Numbered from the stretch's first letter, positions 7,498 through 15,059 are shown. The stretch: DNA of 42,480 nucleotides from Streptomyces flavotricini (GCF_020639365.1 NZ_JAINUL010000001.1:3454549-3497028), one strand, 5' to 3'. The notes: generated by a model not told the origin, from the sequence alone. Program-made: numbers and translations.

Positions 7498-8604
7498 GTG
7501 TATCCGAAGGTGAAGCCGGCGCTGGCGAGGGCGTGGCGGGATCTGCAGACGGTGCAGTTCGGGGTGACGCCCGCGCATGCGGTGGTGCTCGGTCCGGTGG
7601 ACACGGCGACGGGGTCGCTCATCGACCGGATCGACGGGACGCGGGGGATGGAGCTGCTGCGCGCGGAGGCGGCGGCGCTGGGACTGCCGCAGGGGCAGGC
7701 CGACGCACTGGTGCGGCGGCTGGCGGAGGCCGGGCTGCTGGACGATGCCACGGCGGGCGGTCCGCGGGCCCAGGCCGTGCGCAAGCGGCCCGAGACCCTG
7801 GAGCGACTCGGGCCCGATCTGGGCTCGCTGTCACTGGTGCGCCGCGAGCCGGGGGGTGACTTACGCGGGGTCGCGGCGCGGCGGGCCGTACGGGTCCAGG
7901 TGCGCGGGAGCGGCCGGGTGGGCGGGGTGATCGCCGGGGTCCTGGCGGCTGCGGGCGTGGGCCGGGTCGAAGTGCTCGACGGCGGCAGGGTGGAGCCGGC
8001 GGATGTGGCGCCGGGCGGGCTCGGCCCCGACAGCGTGGGCCGGCTGCGGGCGGAGGCCGCGGCCCGGCTGGTCCGCGCCTCCGCCCCGGGGAGCCCACCG
8101 CGGCCCGCGGAGCACGAGGGGCCCGAGCCGGGGGTCTCCCTCGTGGTGGTCGCGCCCCGGGACGGCTTGCAGGCGTGGGCCCCGGATCCGGGCACCGCGT
8201 CCGACTGGATCGCCTCCGGCACCCCTCATCTGTACGCCGGGGCCCTGGAAGCCACGGGACTGGTGGGGCCACTGGTGCTGCCCGGGGCCACGGCGTGCGC
8301 GGGCTGTATGGAACGGGACCGGGTCGAGGCGGATCCGGCCTGGCCTCGAATGCTGGTGCAATGGCGCTCGGCACACCGCCGCCGGACCACCGCGGCCTGC
8401 GACCTTGGGCTGGCCACGGCGGTGGCGGGCCTGGCCGCCGCCCACGCCCTGTCCTTCCTCGACGGGGAACTCCCCGCTTCCACGGCCACCCGCTGGGAAG
8501 CCGCCCTCCCGGGCCTCCACTGGCGGCAGACACCCGTACACCCCCACTCCGACTGCCCCTGCGCGGCGGCCCGGATCCCGGCCGAACAGGCGGTGGTGAC
8601 GTGA
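7498..8604 (+). CDS. ThiF/E1-like family protein
   Basis: ThiF-family (E1-like) protein of 368 residues. GTG at 7498 follows GGAGGGGG with good spacing. An N-terminal helical region (1-125) precedes a nucleotide-binding beta-alpha-beta unit around VRGSGRVGGVIAGVLAAAGVGRVEVLDGG. The C-terminal part has CAGC (a CxxC pair) and a late CPC, together a plausible structural zinc site as in E1-like enzymes. The adenylation residues are not convincingly intact by eye, so activation of a C-terminal carboxylate is not proven. Similar proteins occur near RiPP cyclodehydratases, but no precursor peptide or partner is seen here. Its stop is only 14 bases from that of the convergent TPR ATPase. Confidence 0.8.
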   Translation: MYPKVKPALARAWRDLQTVQFGVTPAHAVVLGPVDTATGSLIDRIDGTRGMELLRAEAAALGLPQGQADALVRRLAEAGLLDDATAGGPRAQAVRKRPETLERLGPDLGSLSLVRREPGGDLRGVAARRAVRVQVRGSGRVGGVIAGVLAAAGVGRVEVLDGGRVEPADVAPGGLGPDSVGRLRAEAAARLVRASAPGSPPRPAEHEGPEPGVSLVVVAPRDGLQAWAPDPGTASDWIASGTPHLYAGALEATGLVGPLVLPGATACAGCMERDRVEADPAWPRMLVQWRSAHRRRTTAACDLGLATAVAGLAAAHALSFLDGELPASTATRWEAALPGLHWRQTPVHPHSDCPCAAARIPAEQAVVT

Positions 8605-8618
8605 AGCTCGTGAAGCTC

Positions 8619-11600
8619 CTACGAAGGCCCGTCAAGGCGCCCCTCCACAGCGCGGCAGAGCTCTTCGATCCGGGACTCGGCCGACGGAATCACCGGGATC
8701 AAGCTGCGCAGGGCGACGAGCAGCTCGTGCATCTGCCCAGGGGGCGGGACCTTGGCCAGGAACTCGGCGAGGTGCTGTCCGGCTCGCTCCCAGCGAGGCC
8801 ATACGCAGTGGGCGAGAACGAGGTTGCCGAGGTCGGCGGCAGAACCACCCTCGGCGGGTGCCCCGTTGGGGGTGAGCTCGAGCACACGGGCCAGGTGCCG
8901 GTCCCGGTCCGGATGCCCCAGGGCGTGCAGCACGACGGCCGTCTCGTAATGCGTCCAGGCATTGCCGCAATCGAGGTCGGCCGCCTCGACCAGGTCGGCG
9001 AGCGCCTCGTCATACCGGCCGAGGACGCGGTAGGTGACGCCGCGGGCGGTGAGCGGGGCGCAGTTGCCGGGCAAGAGGTGGACAGCGCGGCCGAAGTCGG
9101 CCAGGGACTCTTCGTATCTGCCCAGCTTCTGGTGGGTCTTTCCCCGGCCGCGGAGTGTCCACGCATCATCGGGGTCCAGGAGGACGGAGCGGTCGTAGTC
9201 GGCCAGGGACTCTTCGTATCTGCCCAGCATCCAGTGGACTTGTCCCCGGCTGCGGAGTGTCCACGCATCGTCGGGGTACAGAAGGACGGAGCGGTCGTAG
9301 TCGGCCAGCGCTTCTTCGTATCTGCCCAGCAGTTCGTTCAGCTCGCCGCGCCTGTCGAGGGCCCAGCCGTACTCCGGGCGAAGTTCGACAGCGCGGTCGA
9401 GGTCGGCCAGGGCCTCCTCGTACCGACCCAGTCGTCCGTACGTCCCGCCCCGGCCGCCGAGGGCCGAGGCGTAGTCCGGGCTGAGCGCGAGGGCTCGCGT
9501 GAAATCGCGAACGGCCTCCTCGAGCCGGCCCAGGGCCACGAGGGCAAACCCGCGGTCGGAGAAGACCCATTCAGCCACATCACCAAGCTCGGCTGCCCGC
9601 GTGAGGTCGGCCACCGCCTCCTCGTACCGGCCGATGGTCCGGTACGTGCCGCCCCGTCTGGCCAAGGTGGGCCCGTGGTCCGGATCGAGTTCGAGTCCGC
9701 GGGTGAAGTCCGCCACCCCCTCCTCGTGCCTTTCCATGGCGACGCACGCGATACCTCGGATGAGGAGCGGCCACGCGCTGTCCGGTGCGGCGTTCGCAGC
9801 TCTGGTGAACTCGGTCAACGCCTCCTCATGACGGCCCATCTCTTGAAGGGCCAAGCCTCGGCCCGCGAGCGCCCACTCGCTGGCTGCGTCGAGTTCCAGA
9901 GCACGGTCGAGGTCCTCAAGGGCCTCCACGTACCGACCCGCACGGTAGTGGGCGATTCCACGGTGGGAGAGGTTCAGACCGTTCCCCGGGTCGAGTTCAA
10001 CGGCGCGGCAGAAGTCGGCCGTTGCCGCGTCCAGATCGTCCGTGAGCATATGGGTCCAGCCGCGACCGAAGTGCGCGCGCCCGGCTTCGGGATCCAGGGT
10101 CAGGGCGTGGGTGTAGTCGGCCAGCGCGTGCGGGTACCGCTCGGCGTTGCGGTGGTCGCGGCCGCGCAGGGTCAGAGCGAGGGCCTGGCCCGCGGTGTCG
10201 AGTGCACCCCGGGACAACAGGAGCGTCAGGGTGGCGACGCCGGCGTCGCGGTGCTCCAGGGCCGTCCGAAGGCGCTCACCCCAGTTCGTGAGTTCGCTGC
10301 CTTGTGTGTCCCGGCCCGCCTGGATCAAGACCTGGACCCAGCGGCGGAGGGTGGTGACGCCGTGGTCGTAGGCGTCGACGAGCTCCCGCATCGCAGCCGG
10401 GAGGGCGGCGCGTGGGTCGGCGCACAGCCGATGGTACGTCTCCTGGAGACGGTGTCCCCGCCAGGTCTCGTCCGACCACCAGCCGTCGGCCGGGGTGACG
10501 GCCGCCTCCAGATGCTCACGCCGCAGCCGGAAGGCATCGGCCAGCCGGGTGTGCAACAGCTCCCAGCGGGCCGGAGACTGCCTGCGCTGGAGCCGGAGCA
10601 TCGCGCTGCGGACCACCTCGTGGTAGCGGCAGTGCCCCGACCGGTCGGTGACGAAGGGCATCGACCGCAGCCAGCCGAACAACTCGGCGGCTTCCTCCTC
10701 AACAGCCGCCCGGAACACGTCCTCGTCCAGTTCCTGGGGGAACGCGCAGGCCAGGGCGGCGGCCCGACGGGCCGGGTCGGGCTCCCACTTCAGGAACCGC
10801 TCGACGGCGGTGCCGCTCGGGTCCCCGATCTCCTCCACGCTGCGCGGCTGGGTCTCGGCGAGGGTGGAGACCAGAACCGGAAGCCGCCCCGACAATTGGA
10901 GCACCACTTCGACGACCCGCTCGTCCGTCACTCCCTTGCCCGCGAGGAGGCGCCGCGCTTCGGCGTCCGTGAACACCTCCAGCGGCCAGTCCGTGACCAG
11001 GTCGTGCCAGTCCTCCCAGCAGCGGGCGGCCAGCCGCGACTGACCGGCCAGGGTGACCAGCACGTTCGCGGGCAGCTCTCCGTAGCGGTCGCTGCCCAGC
11101 ACGTCGCGCAGCCAGGTGTCCAGCATCGGTCCGGTGCGCTCGTAGGTGTCGAAGAACAGGACGATCCACGGATGCTTGCGGGCCACCTCCCCGAGCTCCT
11201 CAAGGAACACCGGGGTCAAGGCGTCCAGCAGGGACAGCACCAGCTCGACATCGCCATGGCTGCGCAGGCGGGTGCTGAGGAGGGCTTTGACCCGGTCCGC
11301 GCCCGCGGCGACCTGGTTCGGGTCGACCGCTCCCGTGAAGGCACCGACTCCCGGAAGCATGCCCAGCCCGACCAGGCCCAGCTGCGAGGCGATCACGCTG
11401 GACGGCGACGGCGCCGGGGAGCCACCGGCTGCCGCGTCGGCCCCGGCGGCGGCGGCCGTGGCCATCCCGGCGTCCGCCTCGTGGCGGCGCTGCCGATAGG
11501 TGGCCAGCAGCTTGTCGAAGCCCTTCAGTGCCACGCCTTGCTGGGCGAACTGCGCGCTGATGACCTCCATCGTCTCGACGACGTCCGCGACCGACTCGTC

Positions 11601-11654
11601 GACATACGCGGTGACCGCCTGCCCCTCACGGGCGACGGTCTCCAGCTGGCGCAC
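8619..11654 (-). CDS. STAND-type P-loop ATPase with ~12 TPRs (in-frame part; gene is frameshifted at its 5' end)
   Basis: Large signal-transduction-like ATPase. The frame after the break gives 1011 residues. Residues 163-172 read WIVLFFDTYE, a Walker-B-like strand. VLVTLAGQSRL is a sensor-like strand, and FTDAEARRLLAGKG...GRLPVLVSTLAE resembles the NB-ARC/STAND helical region. A winged-helix-like segment precedes RYHEVVRSAML. About 12 tetratricopeptide repeats run from residue ~500 to ~930 with strict 34-residue period. The first codon here is an internal GTG with no ribosome site. The true N-terminus, including the P-loop, lies in another frame upstream (11655-11884). STAND-TPR proteins act as sensors and some are antiphage proteins; no effector domain is recognisable here. 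The function is unknown. Confidence 0.78.
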   Translation of the reverse strand: MRQLETVAREGQAVTAYVDESVADVVETMEVISAQFAQQGVALKGFDKLLATYRQRRHEADAGMATAAAAGADAAAGGSPAPSPSSVIASQLGLVGLGMLPGVGAFTGAVDPNQVAAGADRVKALLSTRLRSHGDVELVLSLLDALTPVFLEELGEVARKHPWIVLFFDTYERTGPMLDTWLRDVLGSDRYGELPANVLVTLAGQSRLAARCWEDWHDLVTDWPLEVFTDAEARRLLAGKGVTDERVVEVVLQLSGRLPVLVSTLAETQPRSVEEIGDPSGTAVERFLKWEPDPARRAAALACAFPQELDEDVFRAAVEEEAAELFGWLRSMPFVTDRSGHCRYHEVVRSAMLRLQRRQSPARWELLHTRLADAFRLRREHLEAAVTPADGWWSDETWRGHRLQETYHRLCADPRAALPAAMRELVDAYDHGVTTLRRWVQVLIQAGRDTQGSELTNWGERLRTALEHRDAGVATLTLLLSRGALDTAGQALALTLRGRDHRNAERYPHALADYTHALTLDPEAGRAHFGRGWTHMLTDDLDAATADFCRAVELDPGNGLNLSHRGIAHYRAGRYVEALEDLDRALELDAASEWALAGRGLALQEMGRHEEALTEFTRAANAAPDSAWPLLIRGIACVAMERHEEGVADFTRGLELDPDHGPTLARRGGTYRTIGRYEEAVADLTRAAELGDVAEWVFSDRGFALVALGRLEEAVRDFTRALALSPDYASALGGRGGTYGRLGRYEEALADLDRAVELRPEYGWALDRRGELNELLGRYEEALADYDRSVLLYPDDAWTLRSRGQVHWMLGRYEESLADYDRSVLLDPDDAWTLRGRGKTHQKLGRYEESLADFGRAVHLLPGNCAPLTARGVTYRVLGRYDEALADLVEAADLDCGNAWTHYETAVVLHALGHPDRDRHLARVLELTPNGAPAEGGSAADLGNLVLAHCVWPRWERAGQHLAEFLAKVPPPGQMHELLVALRSLIPVIPSAESRIEELCRAVEGRLDGPS
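8880..10143 (-). repeat. Tandem TPR-coding repeat with 102-bp period
   Basis: About 12 consecutive 34-codon units of the form GRYEEALADYDRAVELDPD. Neighbouring units near 9110-9320 are almost identical at DNA level: the string GGACTCTTCGTATCTGCCC occurs twice and close variants recur. This indicates recent unit duplication. The array is a likely site of copy-number variation and assembly error. Confidence 0.88.
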
Positions 11655-11884
11655 CAGGGTGGACTTGCCGACGCGGCCGGGCCGCGCACGTGGAAGAGGA
11701 ACTGCGGCGCCTCGTCCGGGGACTGCCTGAGGGCGTCCCGGAAGGCGGCGACCTCGTCGTGTCGTCCGATGAAGGTGCTGGAGCGCCGTCGCCGGATCAG
11801 CTCCTGCCTCGAAGGCCCCCGCCCTGCAATCCGCAGCCCCTTCTCGCTGACCACTCGATCCGCTGTCCGGTCATGCTGTCCCAT
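11655..11884 (-). pseudogene. Out-of-frame N-terminus of the STAND-TPR ATPase (-1 frame break in the P-loop)
   Basis: This frame encodes RRRRSSTFIGRHDEVAAFRD, the usual AAA/STAND entry motif, then QFLFHVRGPAA. Homology breaks there and resumes in the next frame as VGKSTLVRQLE. Restoring one G near 11676-11681 would give G-P-G-R-V-G-K-S-T, a proper Walker A. So the gene 8619-11884 is either genuinely disrupted, sequenced with a missing G in a CCGGGCC context, or decoded by -1 slippage. The ATG at 11884 is the likeliest start but has no good Shine-Dalgarno site; GTG codons near 11854 are alternatives. Confidence 0.75.
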
Positions 11885-11969
11885 GGGGGGCGACGCTGTC
11901 CGGCAAGGGCTGGATTCCCGCCACATCAGGGGTGGGCGCCTCGGCCGGGGTGGCGTGGGGGTGCCATGA

Positions 11970-11999
11970 CAGGATGCGGTTGTCCGAGGGGTCATCCTG
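11970..11999. repeat. Inverted repeat upstream of the ABC1 kinase gene
   Basis: CAGGATG (11970-11976) and CATCCTG (11993-11999) are perfect arms 16 bases apart, ending 43 bases before the ATG at 12043. The spacing would suit a dimeric regulator or a weak hairpin. No known operator consensus is recognised. Confidence 0.3.
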
Positions 12000-12042
12000 A
12001 AACGCCGCTTGCGGCACAGCTGTCTGGGAACTGGAGGGGCGC

Positions 12043-13371
12043 ATGTCTGATCTTCCCCGGAAGGCGGTCACCCGTACCGTCAAGCTGGCCGCGCTGCCGC
12101 TCGGCTTCGCGGGCCGGGTCACCTGGGGGCTGGGGAAGCGGATCGGGGGCAAGTCGGCGGAGATCGTGGCGCGCGAGCTGCAGCAGCGCACCGCCGAGCA
12201 GCTGTTCCGCACGCTCGGGGAGTTGAAGGGCGGTGCCATGAAGTTCGGGCAGGCGCTCTCGGTCTTCGAGTCGGCCCTGCCCGAGGAGGTCGCCGGACCG
12301 TACCGGGCGGCGCTGACCAAGCTCCAGGAGGCGGCTCCGCCGCTGCCCGCCCAGACGGTGCACCAGGTACTGGCGGACCGGCTGGGAGCCGACTGGCGGG
12401 ACCTGTTCGAGGAGTTCGAGGACAAGCCGGCGGCGGCCGCCTCGATCGGGCAGGTGCACCGGGCGGTGTGGCACGACGGCCGGCAGGTCGCGGTCAAGGT
12501 GCAGTACCCGGGGGCCGGCGAGGCGCTGCTGTCGGACCTGAAGCAACTGGGCCGGTTCGCCGGGCTGCTGGGGCCGCTGATTCCCGGGATGGACGTCAAA
12601 CCGCTGATCGAGGAGTTGCGCGAGCGGGTCTCCGAGGAGCTGGACTACGAGCTGGAGGCGGCGGCGCAGCGGACCCACGCGGACGCGTTCGAGGGCGACG
12701 AGGACGTGGTCGTGCCGGACGTCGTGCACCAGGGCGACCAGGTGCTGGTGACCGAGTGGATGGAGGGGACCCCGCTGTCGGAGGTGATAGCGGACGGCAC
12801 CCAGGAGGAGCGCGACCGCGCCGGACAGCTGCTGGCCCGGTTCCTCTTCTCCGGGCCCGCACGCACCGGACTGCTGCACGCCGATCCGCACCCGGGCAAC
12901 TTCCGGCTGTTGGCGGGGGCGGACGGGCGGATACGGCTGGGCGTGCTGGACTTCGGCACCGTCGACCGGCTGCCCGGCGGCTGGCCCAAGCCCATCGGCA
13001 CCTCGCTGCGGATGACGCTGGAGGGCGATGCCGAGGGGATCTACGGTCACCTGCGCGCCGAGGGGTTCGTGAGGGAGTCCATCGAACTGGACCCGGAGGC
13101 GGTGCTGGACTATCTGCTGCCCATCATCGAGCCCGCCCAGGCCGAGGAGTTCACCTTCACGCGGCCGTGGCTGCGCGGTCAGGCGGCCCGGATCGCCGAT
13201 CCCCGCTCCCCCGCACACCAGTTGGGCCGGCAGATCAATCTGCCGCCCTCGTACCTGCTGATCCACCGGGTGACGCTGAGCACCATCGGGGTGCTCTGCC
13301 AACTGGGCGCGACGGTACGACTGCGGGACGAACTCGAGTCCTGGCTCCCGGGGTTCCTGCCCGAGGAGTGA
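12043..13371 (+). CDS. ABC1/UbiB (AarF) family atypical kinase
   Basis: ABC1/ADCK/UbiB family protein, 442 residues, corresponding to M. tuberculosis Rv3197 beside whiB7. ATG at 12043 is preceded by GGAGGGG. The diagnostic KxGQ motif reads KGGAMKFGQ (62-70). It is followed by AAASIGQVHRAV and the nucleotide-loop lysine in VAVKVQYPG. The catalytic segment is LLHADPHPGN and the metal motif is LDFGTVD. Family members have ATPase or kinase-like activity and support isoprenoid-lipid/quinone metabolism. In mycobacteria the whiB7-linked homologue has been tied to antibiotic tolerance. No transmembrane segment is evident. It converges with the small zinc-ribbon gene. The substrate is not inferable. 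Confidence 0.92.
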   Translation: MSDLPRKAVTRTVKLAALPLGFAGRVTWGLGKRIGGKSAEIVARELQQRTAEQLFRTLGELKGGAMKFGQALSVFESALPEEVAGPYRAALTKLQEAAPPLPAQTVHQVLADRLGADWRDLFEEFEDKPAAAASIGQVHRAVWHDGRQVAVKVQYPGAGEALLSDLKQLGRFAGLLGPLIPGMDVKPLIEELRERVSEELDYELEAAAQRTHADAFEGDEDVVVPDVVHQGDQVLVTEWMEGTPLSEVIADGTQEERDRAGQLLARFLFSGPARTGLLHADPHPGNFRLLAGADGRIRLGVLDFGTVDRLPGGWPKPIGTSLRMTLEGDAEGIYGHLRAEGFVRESIELDPEAVLDYLLPIIEPAQAEEFTFTRPWLRGQAARIADPRSPAHQLGRQINLPPSYLLIHRVTLSTIGVLCQLGATVRLRDELESWLPGFLPEE

Positions 13372-13396
13372 GCGCAGCGGCGCCAAGGACTCCGGT

Positions 13397-13603
13397 TCAC
13401 CACCAGGAGGAGTCGAGGCGGCCCTCGATCGCCCTGAGGTTGGCTCGCGCGCAGTCGACGCAGAAGTACTGTCTGGTCCCGTTCTCCACCGAGCAGGTCC
13501 AGGTGGGCGGGGCGCCGTCGGGGGCCTTCTTGCCGCAGCGCGCGCAGACGACGGGCTGGGCCTCGGGTCCCGACGGGGCGGGGTGGGGATTCGGCTGGTC
13601 CAC
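13397..13603 (-). CDS. Small zinc-ribbon protein, unknown function
   Basis: Short protein of 68 residues with two CxxC pairs (VCARCGKKAPDG... and YFCVDCARANL), which should hold one zinc ion. The C-terminus is EGRLDSSWW. The GTG at 13603 is chosen: TATCGT sits 6 bases upstream, consistent with a leaderless transcript. The alternative upstream TTG (13645) has no ribosome site. It lies between the ABC1 kinase (convergent) and the wblC operon. Similar small proteins sit next to wblC in other Streptomyces as far as I recall. The function is unknown; a zinc ribbon could bind nucleic acid or protein. Confidence 0.7.
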   Translation of the reverse strand: MDQPNPHPAPSGPEAQPVVCARCGKKAPDGAPPTWTCSVENGTRQYFCVDCARANLRAIEGRLDSSWW

Positions 13604-13652
13604 CTCCAGACGATATCCCCGCGAGGGGTGGAGAGCCGTCCGCAACGCACCG

Positions 13653-13682
13653 GGGGGACCGGTCCGTTCGGACCGGTCCCCC
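13653..13682. terminator. Strong hairpin terminator downstream of the wblC operon
   Basis: GGGGGACCGGTCCG, loop TT, CGGACCGGTCCCCC: a perfect 14-bp stem. It lies 42 bases beyond the stop (13725) of the gene coupled to wblC and upstream of the zinc-ribbon gene. There is no T-run, as is common for Streptomyces terminators. Confidence 0.8.
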
Positions 13683-13724
13683 GTACGCTGCTGTGCCGCT
13701 GGTCAGCGGCGGTTCAGCGGTTGA

Positions 13725-14054
13725 TCAGTGCATGACGGCCATGGCGAGGGCCCGCCGGGCGCGCAGCGAGACGCGCTCGGCACGCCGCTGCATGCGGCGG
13801 GCGGCGACCAGGCGCACGGCGCGACGCTCGGCGTCGACCTCGCGCATGCGGTCGTCCATATGGGCACGGGCCAGGGCTTCTGGGATGAGTTGCATTTCTC
13901 GGGTCCTGTTCTGACGCGAGGTGATCGCGCCGGCGGTGATGAAGTCTGCGTGGGCGGAGCCGTGCGGCTGCTCGCTCGTCGTGTGGGCGGTCATGAGGGC
14001 CTGCTTCAAGGGGTCGTGCGTCACGGGGCGGTCGATGGTTCCGATGGCGGTCAT
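13725..14054 (-). CDS. Small Arg-rich protein translationally coupled to wblC
   Basis: 109-residue protein whose ATG overlaps the wblC stop (ATGA), so it should be made from wblC mRNA. The first half (1-53) is polar and His/Thr-rich. The second half, from MQLIPEALARAHMDDRM, is a strongly basic Arg/Ala helix (AERRAVRLVAARRMQRRAERVSLRARR). Third-position GC is very high across both halves, which supports coding throughout. The internal ATG at residue 54 has a weak purine-rich site (GAGAA) and could give a 56-residue product. No known domain is recognised. Coupling to an antibiotic-response regulator suggests a helper role, for example nucleic-acid or ribosome binding. That is inference. Confidence 0.72.
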   Translation of the reverse strand: MTAIGTIDRPVTHDPLKQALMTAHTTSEQPHGSAHADFITAGAITSRQNRTREMQLIPEALARAHMDDRMREVDAERRAVRLVAARRMQRRAERVSLRARRALAMAVMH

Positions 14055-14422
14055 GCCGCGACAACCGGGTTCTTGCGCGGACGGCCACGGGGGCGCTTCC
14101 GGGCTACGACAACGCCCTGGACGAACAGCTCGCCACCCCAGACACCCCAGGGCTCGCGGCGCTCGAGCGCACCGGCGAGGCAGGCCTCGACCAGCGGGCA
14201 GGTGGCGCAGAGGGACTTGGCGTACTCGACGTCCGCGGGGGACTCGGCGAAGAAGACCTCGGGGTCGTAGGTACGGCAGGCGACGGGTACGCCGAGGTTC
14301 TCGATGGCGTCGTCGAGCGCGGTCAGCGCGGTGAGGGGAGTCAAGGTGGAGTCCTCCGGGACTGCGGGCGGGGAGATCGTCTGGGTCTGCGGTACGGACG
14401 GGGCGTGCGCTTCGAGTTGCAC
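14051..14422 (-). CDS. wblC: WhiB7-type transcriptional regulator WblC
   Basis: WhiB-family [4Fe-4S] transcription factor of 123 residues, orthologous to S. coelicolor WblC and mycobacterial WhiB7. Cluster ligands are C49, C72, C75 and C81 (C-x22-C-x2-C-x5-C). The GVWGG turn is at 93-97 and binds the primary sigma factor in this family. The C-terminal AT-hook RGRPRK (112-117) distinguishes WhiB7 from other Wbl proteins. The GTG start at 14422 follows GAGGA. WblC/WhiB7 activates genes for resistance to ribosome-targeting antibiotics and its own gene. The long leader upstream carries a uORF and terminator. The next gene overlaps by 4 bases. Confidence 0.96.
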   Translation of the reverse strand: MQLEAHAPSVPQTQTISPPAVPEDSTLTPLTALTALDDAIENLGVPVACRTYDPEVFFAESPADVEYAKSLCATCPLVEACLAGALERREPWGVWGGELFVQGVVVARKRPRGRPRKNPVVAA

Positions 14423-14540
14423 GGTGTTTTCTTCCTCGTCTTTGTTGGCTAGTCGTTCCGGCCGGGTTCGGCCGGGGGCGGCTGGTACCTGGTCTTGCCA
14501 GTCCCGAGGCTCCTTCGTGCCGTCGTCCCCCGGTCGGGGA

Positions 14541-14582
14541 CAAACAGAAGGGCCGCGGATCCCGGGTGGGGTTCCGCGGCCC
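14541..14582 (-). terminator. Intrinsic terminator (attenuator) in the wblC leader
   Basis: Minus-strand stem GGGCCGCGGA (from 14582) pairs with TCCGCGGCCC (ending 14550), followed by TTCTGTTTG. It starts 24 bases after the uORF stop and 128 bases before wblC. This is the expected position for an attenuator read by ribosomes on the uORF. Confidence 0.88.
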
Positions 14583-14594
14583 TGAAGGCGCCGG

Positions 14595-14611
14595 CCTGAT
14601 CATGGATCAGG
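14595..14611 (-). promoter_or_regulatory. Hairpin enclosing the uORF stop codon
   Basis: CCTGATC-CAT-GATCAGG forms a perfect 7-bp stem. The uORF TGA (14609-14607) lies inside the 5' arm. A ribosome at the uORF stop would cover this stem, so it could link termination of translation to folding of the downstream terminator. Confidence 0.6.
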
Positions 14612-14942
14612 CTGGATCACTCCAGGGTTCGAGCCCACGGAAGGCCCACATCAGGTGGTGCTGCTGCTTCGTCTGCGTCGTCTTGGATCCGGCACCGGCT
14701 GCGGCCGCAAACCCATAGGCGCCGTGCGCCTGGGCTTCCAGTACTGCCACCGGTGCCTGGGTCGGTCGCTCATTCCGCTCGCTCGCCAGGAGCGCGGAGG
14801 GCGCGGCCAGCAGGGCGCGGCTGTCAGCGGAAATCGCGGACAGACCGGTACCCAGGAGCGGGAGGAGCGAGGAGGAGCCGAGCGTGCAGGAAGCGGCGAC
14901 CGAGCGATCGGTCATTTTGGTGGTGGTGATGAAGCTGGTCAC
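14607..14942 (-). CDS. Upstream ORF (leader peptide) of wblC
   Basis: 111-codon uORF in the wblC leader. GTG at 14942 is preceded by GAGGAGG with 8-base spacing, a strong site. The next in-frame ATG (residue 10) has no such site. The peptide starts MTSFITTTKMTDRS, has an Ala/Ser/Leu-rich middle and a Gln/His stretch (KQQHH). It ends MWAFRGLEPWSDPA, with two Trp and two Pro in the last 14 residues. The stop lies in a hairpin 24 bases before the intrinsic terminator. The product probably matters as a translation sensor rather than a protein. uORF control of whiB7/wblC is reported for Streptomyces and Mycobacterium; whether this exact length is conserved I cannot verify. Confidence 0.78.
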   Translation of the reverse strand: MTSFITTTKMTDRSVAASCTLGSSSLLPLLGTGLSAISADSRALLAAPSALLASERNERPTQAPVAVLEAQAHGAYGFAAAAGAGSKTTQTKQQHHLMWAFRGLEPWSDPA

Positions 14943-15059
14943 TGGTCTCGCCTCCTCTCGGCGTCTCGGGGACGGGGCCCGGGGGCCTGTCCCATGCGTA
15001 TTCGGATAAGTACAGCACGGATCCGGAGCTTCGGAGAAGCCACCGTTTCCGTTGCTAAG

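Larger units (their letters stand above)
14423..15053 (-). promoter_or_regulatory. wblC 5' leader with uORF and attenuator
   Basis: Roughly 630 bases separate the predicted start of transcription (about 15053) from wblC. Besides the uORF it holds, in order of transcription: a CTGGA/TCCAG hairpin, the CCTGATC/GATCAGG hairpin over the uORF stop, the intrinsic terminator, and a CCGGCC-rich hairpin region before the wblC ribosome site. Ribosome-dependent attenuation of whiB7/wblC is established in actinobacteria. The layout here fits that model. Confidence 0.82.

Noticed and set aside
7498..8604. ThiF-like gene as part of a RiPP (thiazole/oxazole peptide) cluster
   Set aside because: No precursor peptide, YcaO protein or dehydrogenase is nearby, and the gene lies in a housekeeping neighbourhood.
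8594..8618. Short direct repeat GTGAAGCTC next to the TPR ATPase end as an attachment site
   Set aside because: It is a two-copy 9-mer at one end only. No matching copy was seen at the other end, and no integrase or transposase is present.
13725..14603. A 292-codon minus-strand frame running through wblC and its terminator
   Set aside because: The upstream two-thirds overlap wblC in another frame and cross the intrinsic terminator. Only the last 109 codons, from the ATGA overlap, look like a gene.
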